From Streptomyces sp. NBC_00433 (GTDB lineage: Bacteria > Actinomycetota > Actinomycetes > Streptomycetales > Streptomycetaceae), in assembly GCA_036015235.1 (NCBI GenBank), contig CP107926.1, positions 6,033,501 to 6,097,500 of the forward strand: a DNA stretch of 64,000 nucleotides, in the 5' to 3' direction. Numbering within the stretch: position 1 is the first letter of the stretch; the number at the start of each line of letters is the position of its first letter. The translations under genes were made by a program, and so were the position numbers. Below are positions 1 to 10,992 of this stretch, one piece after another. Below the pieces are notes generated by a model. The model worked only from the letters and a program-made list of their open reading frames with translations, did no database searches and was not told the origin of the DNA.

Positions 1-690
1 GACGAGCTGACCGTGCTCATGACCGGCGGCAGGCCCGCCCACCTCAAGGTCGCCGCGATCACCAGCGACGACACCAGCATCGAGCACGGGTCGATGTTCA
101 CCAACATCGCGACCGCCCGCAGCTACCTGCCCGCGGACAAGATGCCCGGCGACTTCATGATGTTCGCCAAGGCGGTGGACGGCAAGGAGAAGGAGGCTTA
201 CGCCTCGCTCAAGGCGTCCGTCAAGGCCTACCCGCAGATCGACGTCCGCGACCAGGCCGACTACAAGGACCTCATCCAGAGCCAGGTCAACCAGCTGCTC
301 TACATGATCTACGCGCTGCTCGGCCTCGCGATCATCGTCGCCATCCTGGGCGTGGTGAACACCCTGGCCCTGTCGGTGGTCGAACGCACCCGGGAGATCG
401 GCCTCATGCGGGCCATCGGCACCTCGCGGCGCCAGCTGCGCCGGATGATCCGACTGGAGTCGGTCGTCATCGCCCTCTTCGGCGCCCTCGTGGGCCTCGG
501 CCTCGGCCTCGGCTGGGGCGCCACCGGCCAGCGGGTCCTGGCCTCCCAGGGCCTGGGCATCCTGCAGATCCCCTGGACGACGATCGTGGTCGTCTTCATC
601 GGCTCCGCGGTGGTCGGCCTCCTCGCCGCCCTCCTCCCGGCCTTCCGGGCGGGCCGCATGAACGTCCTGAACGCCATCGCGACGGACTAG
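1..690 (+). CDS. ABC transporter permease, FtsX/MacB type, C-terminal part
   Basis: The open frame runs in from the left edge, so the N-terminus is missing. The visible part has a soluble extracytoplasmic stretch of about 90 residues. A hydrophobic helix and the cytoplasmic signature VVERTREIGLMRAIG follow, then two more membrane helices and an ending RAGRMNVLNAIATD. This order (periplasmic domain, three C-terminal helices, 'REIG..RAIG' loop) is typical of FtsX-like permeases working with a separate ATPase, which would lie upstream outside the window. The substrate cannot be told; in Streptomyces such permeases often belong to lipoprotein- or antibiotic-efflux type exporters. Two hairpins after the stop isolate it from mfd. 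Confidence 0.85.
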   Translation, partial: DELTVLMTGGRPAHLKVAAITSDDTSIEHGSMFTNIATARSYLPADKMPGDFMMFAKAVDGKEKEAYASLKASVKAYPQIDVRDQADYKDLIQSQVNQLLYMIYALLGLAIIVAILGVVNTLALSVVERTREIGLMRAIGTSRRQLRRMIRLESVVIALFGALVGLGLGLGWGATGQRVLASQGLGILQIPWTTIVVVFIGSAVVGLLAALLPAFRAGRMNVLNAIATD

Positions 691-707
691 CGCCGCCGCA
701 CACCCCC

Positions 708-739
708 GCACCCCCGTGCCCGCCTGGGCGCGGGGGTGC
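708..739 (+). terminator. Terminator hairpin after ABC permease
   Basis: Perfect 9-bp outer stem GCACCCCCG (708-716) / CGGGGGTGC (731-739) with a smaller GCCC/GGGC stem inside. It lies 18 nt after the permease stop and has no U-tract, as is usual in Streptomyces. Confidence 0.7.
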
Positions 740-772
740 CTGTGCGTTCCGGCGCGCGCGGTTCCCCCGCGG

Positions 773-800
773 CCGGCGCAAGGCCGCCGCCTTGCGCCGG
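773..800 (+). terminator. Second terminator-like hairpin
   Basis: Perfect 12-bp stem CCGGCGCAAGGC / GCCTTGCGCCGG around a 4-nt loop. It stands in tandem with the hairpin at 708-739 and separates the permease from mfd. Confidence 0.65.
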
Positions 801-935
801 TCCGGCGGTGAAGCCGGGCCGGAGGCCGTACGCTGGAGAGACCCCCGGCCCGTGACACGTGTCGGGCGGTTCGCGTTGCCTGCGGAAGCAAAGGGGGCGG
901 CGCCCCCCTACGCACACCCCGGGACGGAACCCTGT

Positions 936-4475
<3,540 letters not shown>

Positions 4476-4564
4476 CCCCCGCACATCCCTCTCCTCCCTT
4501 CCCTGCCCCGTCCCTGCCCTCTCGGACCTCGCCCCCGGCCGGCGACCGCCGCCCCGCCCGCGGT

Positions 4565-4570
4565 TACAGT
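4565..4570 (+). promoter_or_regulatory. Leaderless -10 element (TACAGT)
   Basis: TACAGT ends 6 nt before the GTG at 4577, so transcription should begin at the start codon itself. It decides the start of the following beta-propeller gene. Confidence 0.5.
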
Positions 4571-4576
4571 GCGGGC

Positions 4577-5539
4577 GTGACGATCACCGGTGCGGGGACG
4601 AACGTACGGCCGCTGGCTCCCGGGCAGCGCGCCCGGCTGCTGGTCGGCGACATCGACGGCGGTGAGCCGCGCTTGGTGCACGAGACCGCGGACAGCGCCC
4701 TGGAAGCGCCGAACTGGTCTCCCGACGGCCGCTGGCTGGTCGTCAACCAGGACGGCCTGCTGCTGCGGATCCCCGCCGACGCCGCCCCCGGCGACGGTGT
4801 GCTGCCCGAGGTCATCGACACCGGCGGCATCACCGACGCCAACAACGACCATGTGCTCTCGCCGGACGGCGCCACCATCTACCTGTCGGCCGGCGACGGG
4901 CACATCCACGCGGTGCCCTTCACCGGCGGCCCGGCCCGCCGGGTCACCAACGACCGCGGCCCCGGCCCCTTCCGGCACTTCCTGCACGGCGTCTCACCGG
5001 ACGGGCTGACCCTCTCCTACGTCGGCGTCGAGCCCTACGGCGGCGACGAATGGGGCTACCGCAACATCTTCACCCTCCCCTCTACAGGCGGCCCCGACAC
5101 CCGGCTGACCGACACCCCGGCCCCCGCCGACGGCCCGGAATTCACCCCTGACGGCGACTGGATCCTCTTCAACTCCGAGCACGGCGCCGCCACCCCGGGC
5201 CACGCCCAGCTCTTCCGTATGCGCCCCGACGGCTCCGACCTGACCCGCCTGACGTCCGACGAACGCGTCAACTGGTTCCCCCATCCCTCCCCCGACGGAC
5301 GGCACATCCTCTTCATCAGCTTCCCGCCGGGCACCGAGGGCCACCCCGCCGACCGCGACGTCGTCCTGCGTCTGCTGGGCCCCGACGGCGGCACCCCCCG
5401 CGACCTGCTCGCCTTCTTCGGCGGCCAGGGCAGCCTCAACGTCAACAGCTGGTCCCCCGACAGCCGCCACTTCGCCTACGTCGACTACCCGGTCGACCTC
5501 CCGCTCGACGGCGGTCCGGCCGGCACCCGGCCTGCCTAG
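4577..5539 (+). CDS. Cytoplasmic TolB-like (PD40) beta-propeller protein
   Basis: 320 residues built from successive WD40-like 'PD40' blades. At least six copies of the (S/T)PDG(R/D).. motif are seen: WSPDGRWLV, LSPDGATIYL, SPDGLTLSY, FTPDGDWILF, PSPDGRHILF and WSPDSRHFAY. The pattern matches the TolB C-terminal beta-propeller fold. There is no signal peptide or membrane helix, so unlike true TolB it should be cytosolic; many actinobacterial homologues are called 'TolB-like translocation protein' or biopolymer transporter without proof. Start GTG 4577 is supported by a leaderless promoter. The gene converges on the DUF2079 gene with only 5 nt between the two stops. A ligand or partner cannot be inferred. 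Confidence 0.8.
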   Translation: MTITGAGTNVRPLAPGQRARLLVGDIDGGEPRLVHETADSALEAPNWSPDGRWLVVNQDGLLLRIPADAAPGDGVLPEVIDTGGITDANNDHVLSPDGATIYLSAGDGHIHAVPFTGGPARRVTNDRGPGPFRHFLHGVSPDGLTLSYVGVEPYGGDEWGYRNIFTLPSTGGPDTRLTDTPAPADGPEFTPDGDWILFNSEHGAATPGHAQLFRMRPDGSDLTRLTSDERVNWFPHPSPDGRHILFISFPPGTEGHPADRDVVLRLLGPDGGTPRDLLAFFGGQGSLNVNSWSPDSRHFAYVDYPVDLPLDGGPAGTRPA

Positions 5540-5544
5540 TCCGC

Positions 5545-7149
5545 CTAGTTCCGGCGCAGGATCACGTAGCCGTCCTGGTTGGCTATCTCCGTGTAGGTCG
5601 CGCCGGGGTGCAGCGACGTGCCGTAGGTCATCGGGTCCGTCACCCACCCGCTGGAGTTGTCCAGCGCGATGTACTGCGGCACCACCCCGTTCGTGCCGCC
5701 GACCCAGTAGACGGTGGTGCGGTGCACCAGCCGGCTGAGCGGCCCGACGTTGGCCTCCACGGTGGCGCCGTCGGGTATCAGGTCGAGGACCTTCTCCACC
5801 GACTTGGTGCGCGCGTCGACCTTGTAGGTGTCGGTATGGCCCAGCGACGCCAGTGGCAGCGACAAGGTCAGCGCCATCGCGGCGCCGACCGCCGCGGCAG
5901 GCACCCCCGACGCGTACGACCGCAGCCACGGCCGCGGGCTCTGCCGGGACCGGTCCGCCGCGTCCACCAGGGCCAGGAAGATCACCGGCATCAGCACCGC
6001 GCTGTAGTGCCAGGCTGTGCCCCAGTTCTCCGGGTAGTGCGACAGGAAGCGCCACCCGATGGTCGGCAGCGCCGCCACGATCAGCGGTGACCGCAGCGCC
6101 AGCAGCCCGCTGGTCGGCAGCAGTATCCACAGCAGGGTCCGCAGCGCGGTGCCGGACGGGATGCGCCCGGTCATCGTGCCGTCGCCGTTGATGTGGTTGA
6201 ACGCGTCGTAGCCGGGGCCGTGGAAGGCGGGGATCAGTACCCCGATGGCCAGCGCGGACGCCGCCACTCCGAAGCCCATCAGCCCGATCGCCCATGGCCC
6301 GTAACGCTCTGCGTCGCTCAGCGGCGCCTCCACCTGGTCACCTCCTTCCGGTGTGCTGCCCTGCTCGGTCCCGTCCGGTCCGACCCCGTCGCCCGCGGGT
6401 CGGCCGCCTGCGCTCTGCTCATCCGGCGCGGCCGCCTGCGCCGGGACGGACGCGTCCGGCTCCGCCGACTCCCTGGTGCGCCACCAGACGATCGCGCCGA
6501 TCGTCGCGGCCGTGACGCCCATGTCCTCCTTGACCAGCACCAGCGGCAGCGCCCACCACATTGCCGCCGCCCAGCGCTTGCGGATCACCGCCTCCAGCGA
6601 GAAAGCCAGCAGCGGCATGGCGAAGGCGATCTCGTGGAAGTCGAAGTCGACGGCCCGCTGCACCCCCCACGACAACCCGTACGCCGCGCCCACCGCCAGC
6701 CCGCGCCCCCGCCCCAGCAGCAGCGCGGCGCCCCGGGTGACCGGGACCACCGACAGCGCGAAGAGCAGCGCCTGGGCGACCAGCAGCGTCGCCGGGGTCG
6801 GGAAGACCCGGTAGAAGGGCGCTATCAGCGCGGTGACCGGGCTGAAGTGGTCGCCGAGCGCGTTGAAGCCGGGGCCTTTCAGCTGAGTGGTCGGCGCGTG
6901 CAGGTGCGCGTAGCCCTTCACGGCCTCCTCGAAGATGCCCAGGTCCCAGGACATCGTCAGCATCCGGCGATACCGGACCAGCGACAGCAGAACGTACGCG
7001 ACGAAGAAGACGGCACCCAGCAGATACGGGTCGAGCCGCGCCCCCGCGATCCGCAGTCGCAGCCCCGCGAGGCCGGTGGAGCCCGGCGAGGCGACACGCG
7101 GCGCGGCCTCGCCGCTCTTGTCCGGTATGACGGCCTCGGCCCTGTCCAT
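5545..7149 (-). CDS. DUF2079 polytopic membrane protein (copy 1)
   Basis: 534 residues with about ten hydrophobic segments. The family hallmarks are SWDLGIFEEAVKGY in the first extracytoplasmic loop, GLSWGVQRAVDFDFHEIAF, LVKEDMG and SGLLALRSPL. The early loop acid pair (WDLGIFE) resembles the catalytic Asp/Glu loop of GT-C lipid-linked sugar transferases, so an envelope glycosyltransferase role is plausible but inferred. Start ATG 7149 has an excellent GGAGG eight nt upstream; the frame continues upstream without family features. A hydrophilic insert of about 60 residues (Pro/Ala/Gly/Asp-rich) in a cytoplasmic loop is shorter or absent in the paralogue at 12590-14098. The two share most of their sequence and probably arose by duplication. 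Confidence 0.85.
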   Translation of the reverse strand: MDRAEAVIPDKSGEAAPRVASPGSTGLAGLRLRIAGARLDPYLLGAVFFVAYVLLSLVRYRRMLTMSWDLGIFEEAVKGYAHLHAPTTQLKGPGFNALGDHFSPVTALIAPFYRVFPTPATLLVAQALLFALSVVPVTRGAALLLGRGRGLAVGAAYGLSWGVQRAVDFDFHEIAFAMPLLAFSLEAVIRKRWAAAMWWALPLVLVKEDMGVTAATIGAIVWWRTRESAEPDASVPAQAAAPDEQSAGGRPAGDGVGPDGTEQGSTPEGGDQVEAPLSDAERYGPWAIGLMGFGVAASALAIGVLIPAFHGPGYDAFNHINGDGTMTGRIPSGTALRTLLWILLPTSGLLALRSPLIVAALPTIGWRFLSHYPENWGTAWHYSAVLMPVIFLALVDAADRSRQSPRPWLRSYASGVPAAAVGAAMALTLSLPLASLGHTDTYKVDARTKSVEKVLDLIPDGATVEANVGPLSRLVHRTTVYWVGGTNGVVPQYIALDNSSGWVTDPMTYGTSLHPGATYTEIANQDGYVILRRN

Positions 7150-7352
7150 CGTCGTCCTCCAGAGGAAGCGGGGTCGGGTCTGCGGGAAAAGATACGGGAC
7201 GACGCTGTCCGCGCGGGACCCGTGGGACGGACGAGCCTGCCCGCCCCGAAACGGGCCCCCTCCCCGGCGCGGCCTCCGCCCCCGCCCACTCCGCCTCGCC
7301 CGCCCTGGTGGCTCCGGGGGCGGCGAAGTGGCGGCGGGGCGCGGCCGCAGGC

Positions 7353-8036
7353 TCAGCCGGTCTTCGTCCAGGTGCCGCAGTCGGCCGTCTTGAAGAAGGC
7401 GTCCTTGGCGGTGATGGTGACCACGGCCTGGCCCGTGACGTTGTCGTTCGCCGTGATCGAGTCCACGTCGTGCAGCGCGTCCTTGGTGCGCTCCCAGTAG
7501 CAGGTCTCGCCGCCCTTGGACTTGTAGGTGCCGGCGGCTATGTCCGTGCCCACCTTGTACATGCCGTCGCCCATCGACGTCTTGGGCGCGCTCGGCTTGT
7601 CCACCCCGGCCGGATACCAGTCCTTGCAGTCCGTCGAGGTGAAGACCTTGTCGGTCGGCTTGATCGTCACGTAGCTGCTGCCGGCGACCGTGTCGTTGGC
7701 CAGGATCGAGTCGGTGTCGTTCTTGGCGTCCTTGGCCCGCTCCCAGTAGCACATGCCGTCGTCGTCTCCGCTCGTCCGGTAGGTGCCGGGCTTGATGTCG
7801 GCGCCCACCTGGAAGGTGCCGTCGCCCTTGAAGGCCGGCTTGGCCGCGGGCTTGCCCTCCTTCTTCTTTGCGGGCGCGGACGCGGGGGCGGACGAGGCGG
7901 CGGCGGTCGCTTTGCCGCTGGTCGAGTCGGCCGAGGAGGCCGAGTCGTCCGCGGGACCGCAGGCCGCCGCGCCGATCGCGAGGACGGCGACGACGGTGCC
8001 CGCGGCGGCGAGGCGGACGAGAGAGATCGTGGACAT
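7353..8036 (-). CDS. Secreted lipoprotein with tandem Cys/Trp-containing repeat domains
   Basis: 227 residues. Signal peptide of about 25 residues ending GAAAC, with Cys26 as the likely lipidated residue; the lipobox is weak because -3 is Ala. An Ala/Ser/Lys-rich linker follows, then two copies of a domain of about 70 residues. Each copy reads G(D)G.(F/Y).VG.DI..GTY, CYWER.KDA, a DSI.AND segment, and ends DC..W. Each therefore has a conserved Cys pair that could form a disulfide. I know such domains from other actinobacterial exported proteins but not a defined function. Start ATG 8036 has GGGGG upstream. It is divergent from the methylase-like gene. Confidence 0.75.
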   Translation of the reverse strand: MSTISLVRLAAAGTVVAVLAIGAAACGPADDSASSADSTSGKATAAASSAPASAPAKKKEGKPAAKPAFKGDGTFQVGADIKPGTYRTSGDDDGMCYWERAKDAKNDTDSILANDTVAGSSYVTIKPTDKVFTSTDCKDWYPAGVDKPSAPKTSMGDGMYKVGTDIAAGTYKSKGGETCYWERTKDALHDVDSITANDNVTGQAVVTITAKDAFFKTADCGTWTKTG

Positions 8037-8072
8037 GGGAATTCCCCCCTGTGCTCGGCGGGCCCGGTGGCC

Positions 8073-8120
8073 CTGTGAACCGTTGTCACCATGACAGCAT
8101 TTCTCTGTGAACCGAGTCAA
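8073..8120 (-). promoter_or_regulatory. Candidate promoter and operator of the lipoprotein gene
   Basis: On the minus strand a TTGACT (8115-8120) and TGTCAT (8091-8096) are 18 nt apart. A perfect 10-bp direct repeat CTGTGAACCG occurs at 8073-8082 and 8105-8114, 32 bp apart. An inverted repeat TGTCA-N3-TGACA (8084-8096) covers the -10. Together these suggest a controlled promoter. The regulator is unknown. Confidence 0.45.
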
Positions 8121-8179
8121 CAGCAAAACTCGAATGAGTGATGTTCACGTCGTGAAGGGGTCCGCCCACGGTCGCTGGG

Positions 8180-8185
8180 TATGCT
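8180..8185 (+). promoter_or_regulatory. -10 element (TATGCT) for the methylase-like gene
   Basis: TATGCT lies 50 nt upstream of the GTG at 8236 and is followed by a short leader with a good RBS (GGAGAGG). No clear -35 is seen. Confidence 0.4.
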
Positions 8186-8235
8186 CGCCAACACGAACAC
8201 AGAGATCGCGGACGAACCGGGGGAAGGAGAGGACC

Positions 8236-10293
8236 GTGCCCGAGCACGCGAGTGAGGTGACAGCGGCGGGAATCGCCAGGCTGGCCGGTGTCGGAAGGGC
8301 CGCCGTCAGCAACTGGCGCCGACGCCACGACGACTTCCCCAGGCCCGTCGGCGGGTCCGACACCAGTCCCACCTACGAGCTGTCCGCCGTCGAGCGCTGG
8401 CTCCGCGAGCAGGGCAAGCTCCCCTCGGTGCCGCTGCACGAGCGCCTCTGGCAGCGGGCCGACAGCCATCCCGACGGGGTGCCCGCCGCCCTGCGCATCG
8501 CGGGATCCCTGTTGATGATCATCCAGGGCGACCCCGCCATCTCCGTCAGCTACACCGCCGCGACAGACGACGAGCTCGCCGCCCGGCTGCCGGCCGAGAT
8601 GGAGTCGGCCCTGGCCGCGCGATTCGGCCCCGAGCACCCCGTGCGGCTGCCCGACAGCCTCGACGACGCCGTGCCGCTGCTGCGCACGACCGCGAGGTTC
8701 GCCGAGGACACCGGCCCGGCGCAGACCTACGAGTTCCTGTTCGGCCGCTATCTGGACGCCAACCCGAGACAGTTCACCCTCACGCCGCAGGGCCCCGCCG
8801 AGCTGATGGCCGCGCTCGCCGGCGAAGGCCCCGGCCAGGTGCTCGACCCCGCCTGCGGCAGCGGGGCCCTGCTGCGCGCCTCGTCTCCCACCGAGTCCGT
8901 GCACGCGCAGGAGATCGACCCCGAGCTCGCCTCGCTCACCGCGCTGCGGCTCGCGATGTCCACCGACCCGGCCGTCGGCGTCCGGGTCAGATCGGGAGAC
9001 AGCCTGCGGGACGACGCCTACCGCGAGCTGGCCGTCGACACCGTGCTCTGCCACCCGCCGTTCAACGACCGCAACTGGGGGCACGACGAGCTGGGTTACG
9101 ACCCGCGCTGGGAGTACGGCTTCCCGGCGCGCACCGAATCGGAGCTGGCCTGGCTGCAGCACTCGCTGGCCCACGTGCGTGACGGCGGCACCGTCGTGAT
9201 GCTCATGCCGCCCGCCGCCGCGTCCCGCCGTTCCGGCCGCCGGGTCCGTGCCGACCTGCTGCGCCGCGGTGCGCTGCGCGCGGTCGTGGCGCTGCCCGCC
9301 GGAGCCGCGCCGCCACACGGACTGCCGCTCCACCTGTGGGTGCTGCGCAAACCGGAGCCCGAACGGCGGCCCGCCGGGGAGCTGCTGGTGTTCGACGCGG
9401 CCGGAATACCGGGACACGGTGCGGAGAAGGCGCCCTGGTACGCCGTCAGTGCCGCGGTCCTCGACGCCTGGACGGCCTTCGACCGGTACGGATCGGTGCC
9501 CGACCGCCCCGGGGTCAACCGCACGCTCCCCGTCATCGAACTGCTCGACGACGACGTGGACGTGACGCCCGCACGGCATCTGCCGCCGCCCACCGCGGAA
9601 GGCGGCGCGGCCGCGCTGGAATCCGTGCGGGACCGGCTGGCGATGACCCTGCGGCGCACCGCGGAAATAGCCCCCGCCCCTCCGGCGGCCGGTGAGCCCG
9701 CCCGCTGGCCGACCACCACCGTCGGCGAACTGGCCCGGGCCGGCGCCCTGCTGATGCGGGCAGGCGGCGGAGGCACCGCCCGCGCGGACGGCTCGGCTGC
9801 CGCCCATGCCGTGCTGACCGAGCACGACGTGGTCGTCGGCAGCGGTCCGACGGGCCTGCTCCCGCCGGGCCGGCCGGACGGCTCCGCCGAGGAGCCGGCG
9901 CTCGTCGAGGAGGGCGACGTGGTGGTGCCGGTCCTCGGCGGCGGCGCGGTGGCCCGGGTGGTGGACGGTGCCTCGGCCGGCGCCGCCCTGGGACGCAACG
10001 TGTATCTGCTCCGCCCGGACGCCACCGCCCTCGACCCGTGGTTCCTGGCCGGATTCCTGCGCGGCACCGCCAACAACCGCCAGGCCAGCAGCTTCGCTTC
10101 GACGTCCACCCGGCTCGACGTGCGCCGCCTCCAGGTGCCGCGGCTGCCGCTGGCCGACCAGCGGCGGTACGGCGAGCGCTTCCGCACCCTGGCGGCCTTC
10201 GAGGAGACGCTGCGCCAGGCGACCCAGCTCGGCGACCAGCTCGTCCAGGGCCTCTACGACGGGCTGACCGATGGGACGGTGCGGCCCGGATAG
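8236..10293 (+). CDS. Solitary HTH / N6-adenine-methylase-like / specificity-domain fusion protein
   Basis: 685 residues in three parts. (1) A helix-turn-helix of about 60 residues (VTAAGIARLAGVGRAAVSNW...). (2) An N6_Mtase-type Rossmann domain with SAM motif I LDPACGSGALL (Asp204 region) and motif IV as CHPPFND. (3) A C-terminal HsdS-like region with 'GDVVVPVLGGG', 'FLAGFLRG..NNRQA' and a terminal helix. In the type I family motif IV is normally (N/D)PP(F/Y); here the first residue is His273, so catalysis is doubtful. No restriction subunit is adjacent. It may be a DNA-binding regulator derived from a modification enzyme, or an active orphan methylase. Start GTG 8236 follows GGAGAGG; the upstream frame extension is atypical. 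Confidence 0.8.
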   Translation: MPEHASEVTAAGIARLAGVGRAAVSNWRRRHDDFPRPVGGSDTSPTYELSAVERWLREQGKLPSVPLHERLWQRADSHPDGVPAALRIAGSLLMIIQGDPAISVSYTAATDDELAARLPAEMESALAARFGPEHPVRLPDSLDDAVPLLRTTARFAEDTGPAQTYEFLFGRYLDANPRQFTLTPQGPAELMAALAGEGPGQVLDPACGSGALLRASSPTESVHAQEIDPELASLTALRLAMSTDPAVGVRVRSGDSLRDDAYRELAVDTVLCHPPFNDRNWGHDELGYDPRWEYGFPARTESELAWLQHSLAHVRDGGTVVMLMPPAAASRRSGRRVRADLLRRGALRAVVALPAGAAPPHGLPLHLWVLRKPEPERRPAGELLVFDAAGIPGHGAEKAPWYAVSAAVLDAWTAFDRYGSVPDRPGVNRTLPVIELLDDDVDVTPARHLPPPTAEGGAAALESVRDRLAMTLRRTAEIAPAPPAAGEPARWPTTTVGELARAGALLMRAGGGGTARADGSAAAHAVLTEHDVVVGSGPTGLLPPGRPDGSAEEPALVEEGDVVVPVLGGGAVARVVDGASAGAALGRNVYLLRPDATALDPWFLAGFLRGTANNRQASSFASTSTRLDVRRLQVPRLPLADQRRYGERFRTLAAFEETLRQATQLGDQLVQGLYDGLTDGTVRPG

Positions 10294-10386
10294 TTGTCCA
10301 CAGGCCGTCGACGAAGCGGCGCCGCCTGTCTGTTGTGGCCGATACGCTCTCGACTAGTCATCCGCTTCGACGACCAGGAGCACCAG

Positions 10387-10992
10387 ATGTACGGCCCCGG
10401 CATCGCCCCGCCGCAGCCCCGCCCCTCCAGTCAGGCGGCGGCGATCTGGCTGCGCGTGCTCTTCACCGCGCTGCCGGTGCTGTCGATCGGCTTCCTCGCC
10501 TGGGGCTCGCTGCTGCGGCTGGCGATCGTGCGGCGGAACCCGCTGGACTGGGCGCTGATGGTGTTCGACATCGTCGCGATCATCGTCGGCTATCTCCTGG
10601 TCGGGCTGGCCGACGACAACACCGACAGCTGGCAGTCCAACGCGGGCACGCTCACCGTGCTGGTGTGCATGTTCGGCACCCCCGCCTATTTCCTCGTCAT
10701 GGACATCAGGCGCGGGCACACCCGGCCGGCCGGCTACGCGGTGCCCACCGGCTATCCGCCGAATCCGTACGCGACCGGGTACGGCCCGATGCCCGGGCCG
10801 GTGCACACGGGTCCGGTGCACGGCGGCATAGCCCAGTCCACGCCGATGCCGAACCAGACCCCGAGGCCGAGCCAGACGCCCATGCCCTCGCAGACCCCAG
10901 CGCCCGCGCAGCCGCCGGCGCCGCGGATCGACCAGGTGCGGGCCGAGCTGGACGAGTTGAGTGACTACCTGCGCAAGGAGGAAGGCCGGTGA
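10387..10992 (+). CDS. Integral membrane protein with Gln-Thr-Pro repeats, coupled to kinase
   Basis: 201 residues with three predicted membrane helices (about 19-41, 56-74 and 88-104). A Pro/Gly-rich tail contains repeated (S/N)QTP units at about 155-175. The C-terminal amphipathic helix (RIDQVRAELDELSDYLRKEE) may mediate contact. The Ser/Thr-rich tail is a possible phosphorylation target of the kinase encoded next. The TGA overlaps the kinase GTG (GTGA, 10989-10992), which implies translational coupling and a common role; that role is not known. RBS AGGAG before ATG 10387. Confidence 0.75.
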   Translation: MYGPGIAPPQPRPSSQAAAIWLRVLFTALPVLSIGFLAWGSLLRLAIVRRNPLDWALMVFDIVAIIVGYLLVGLADDNTDSWQSNAGTLTVLVCMFGTPAYFLVMDIRRGHTRPAGYAVPTGYPPNPYATGYGPMPGPVHTGPVHGGIAQSTPMPNQTPRPSQTPMPSQTPAPAQPPAPRIDQVRAELDELSDYLRKEEGR

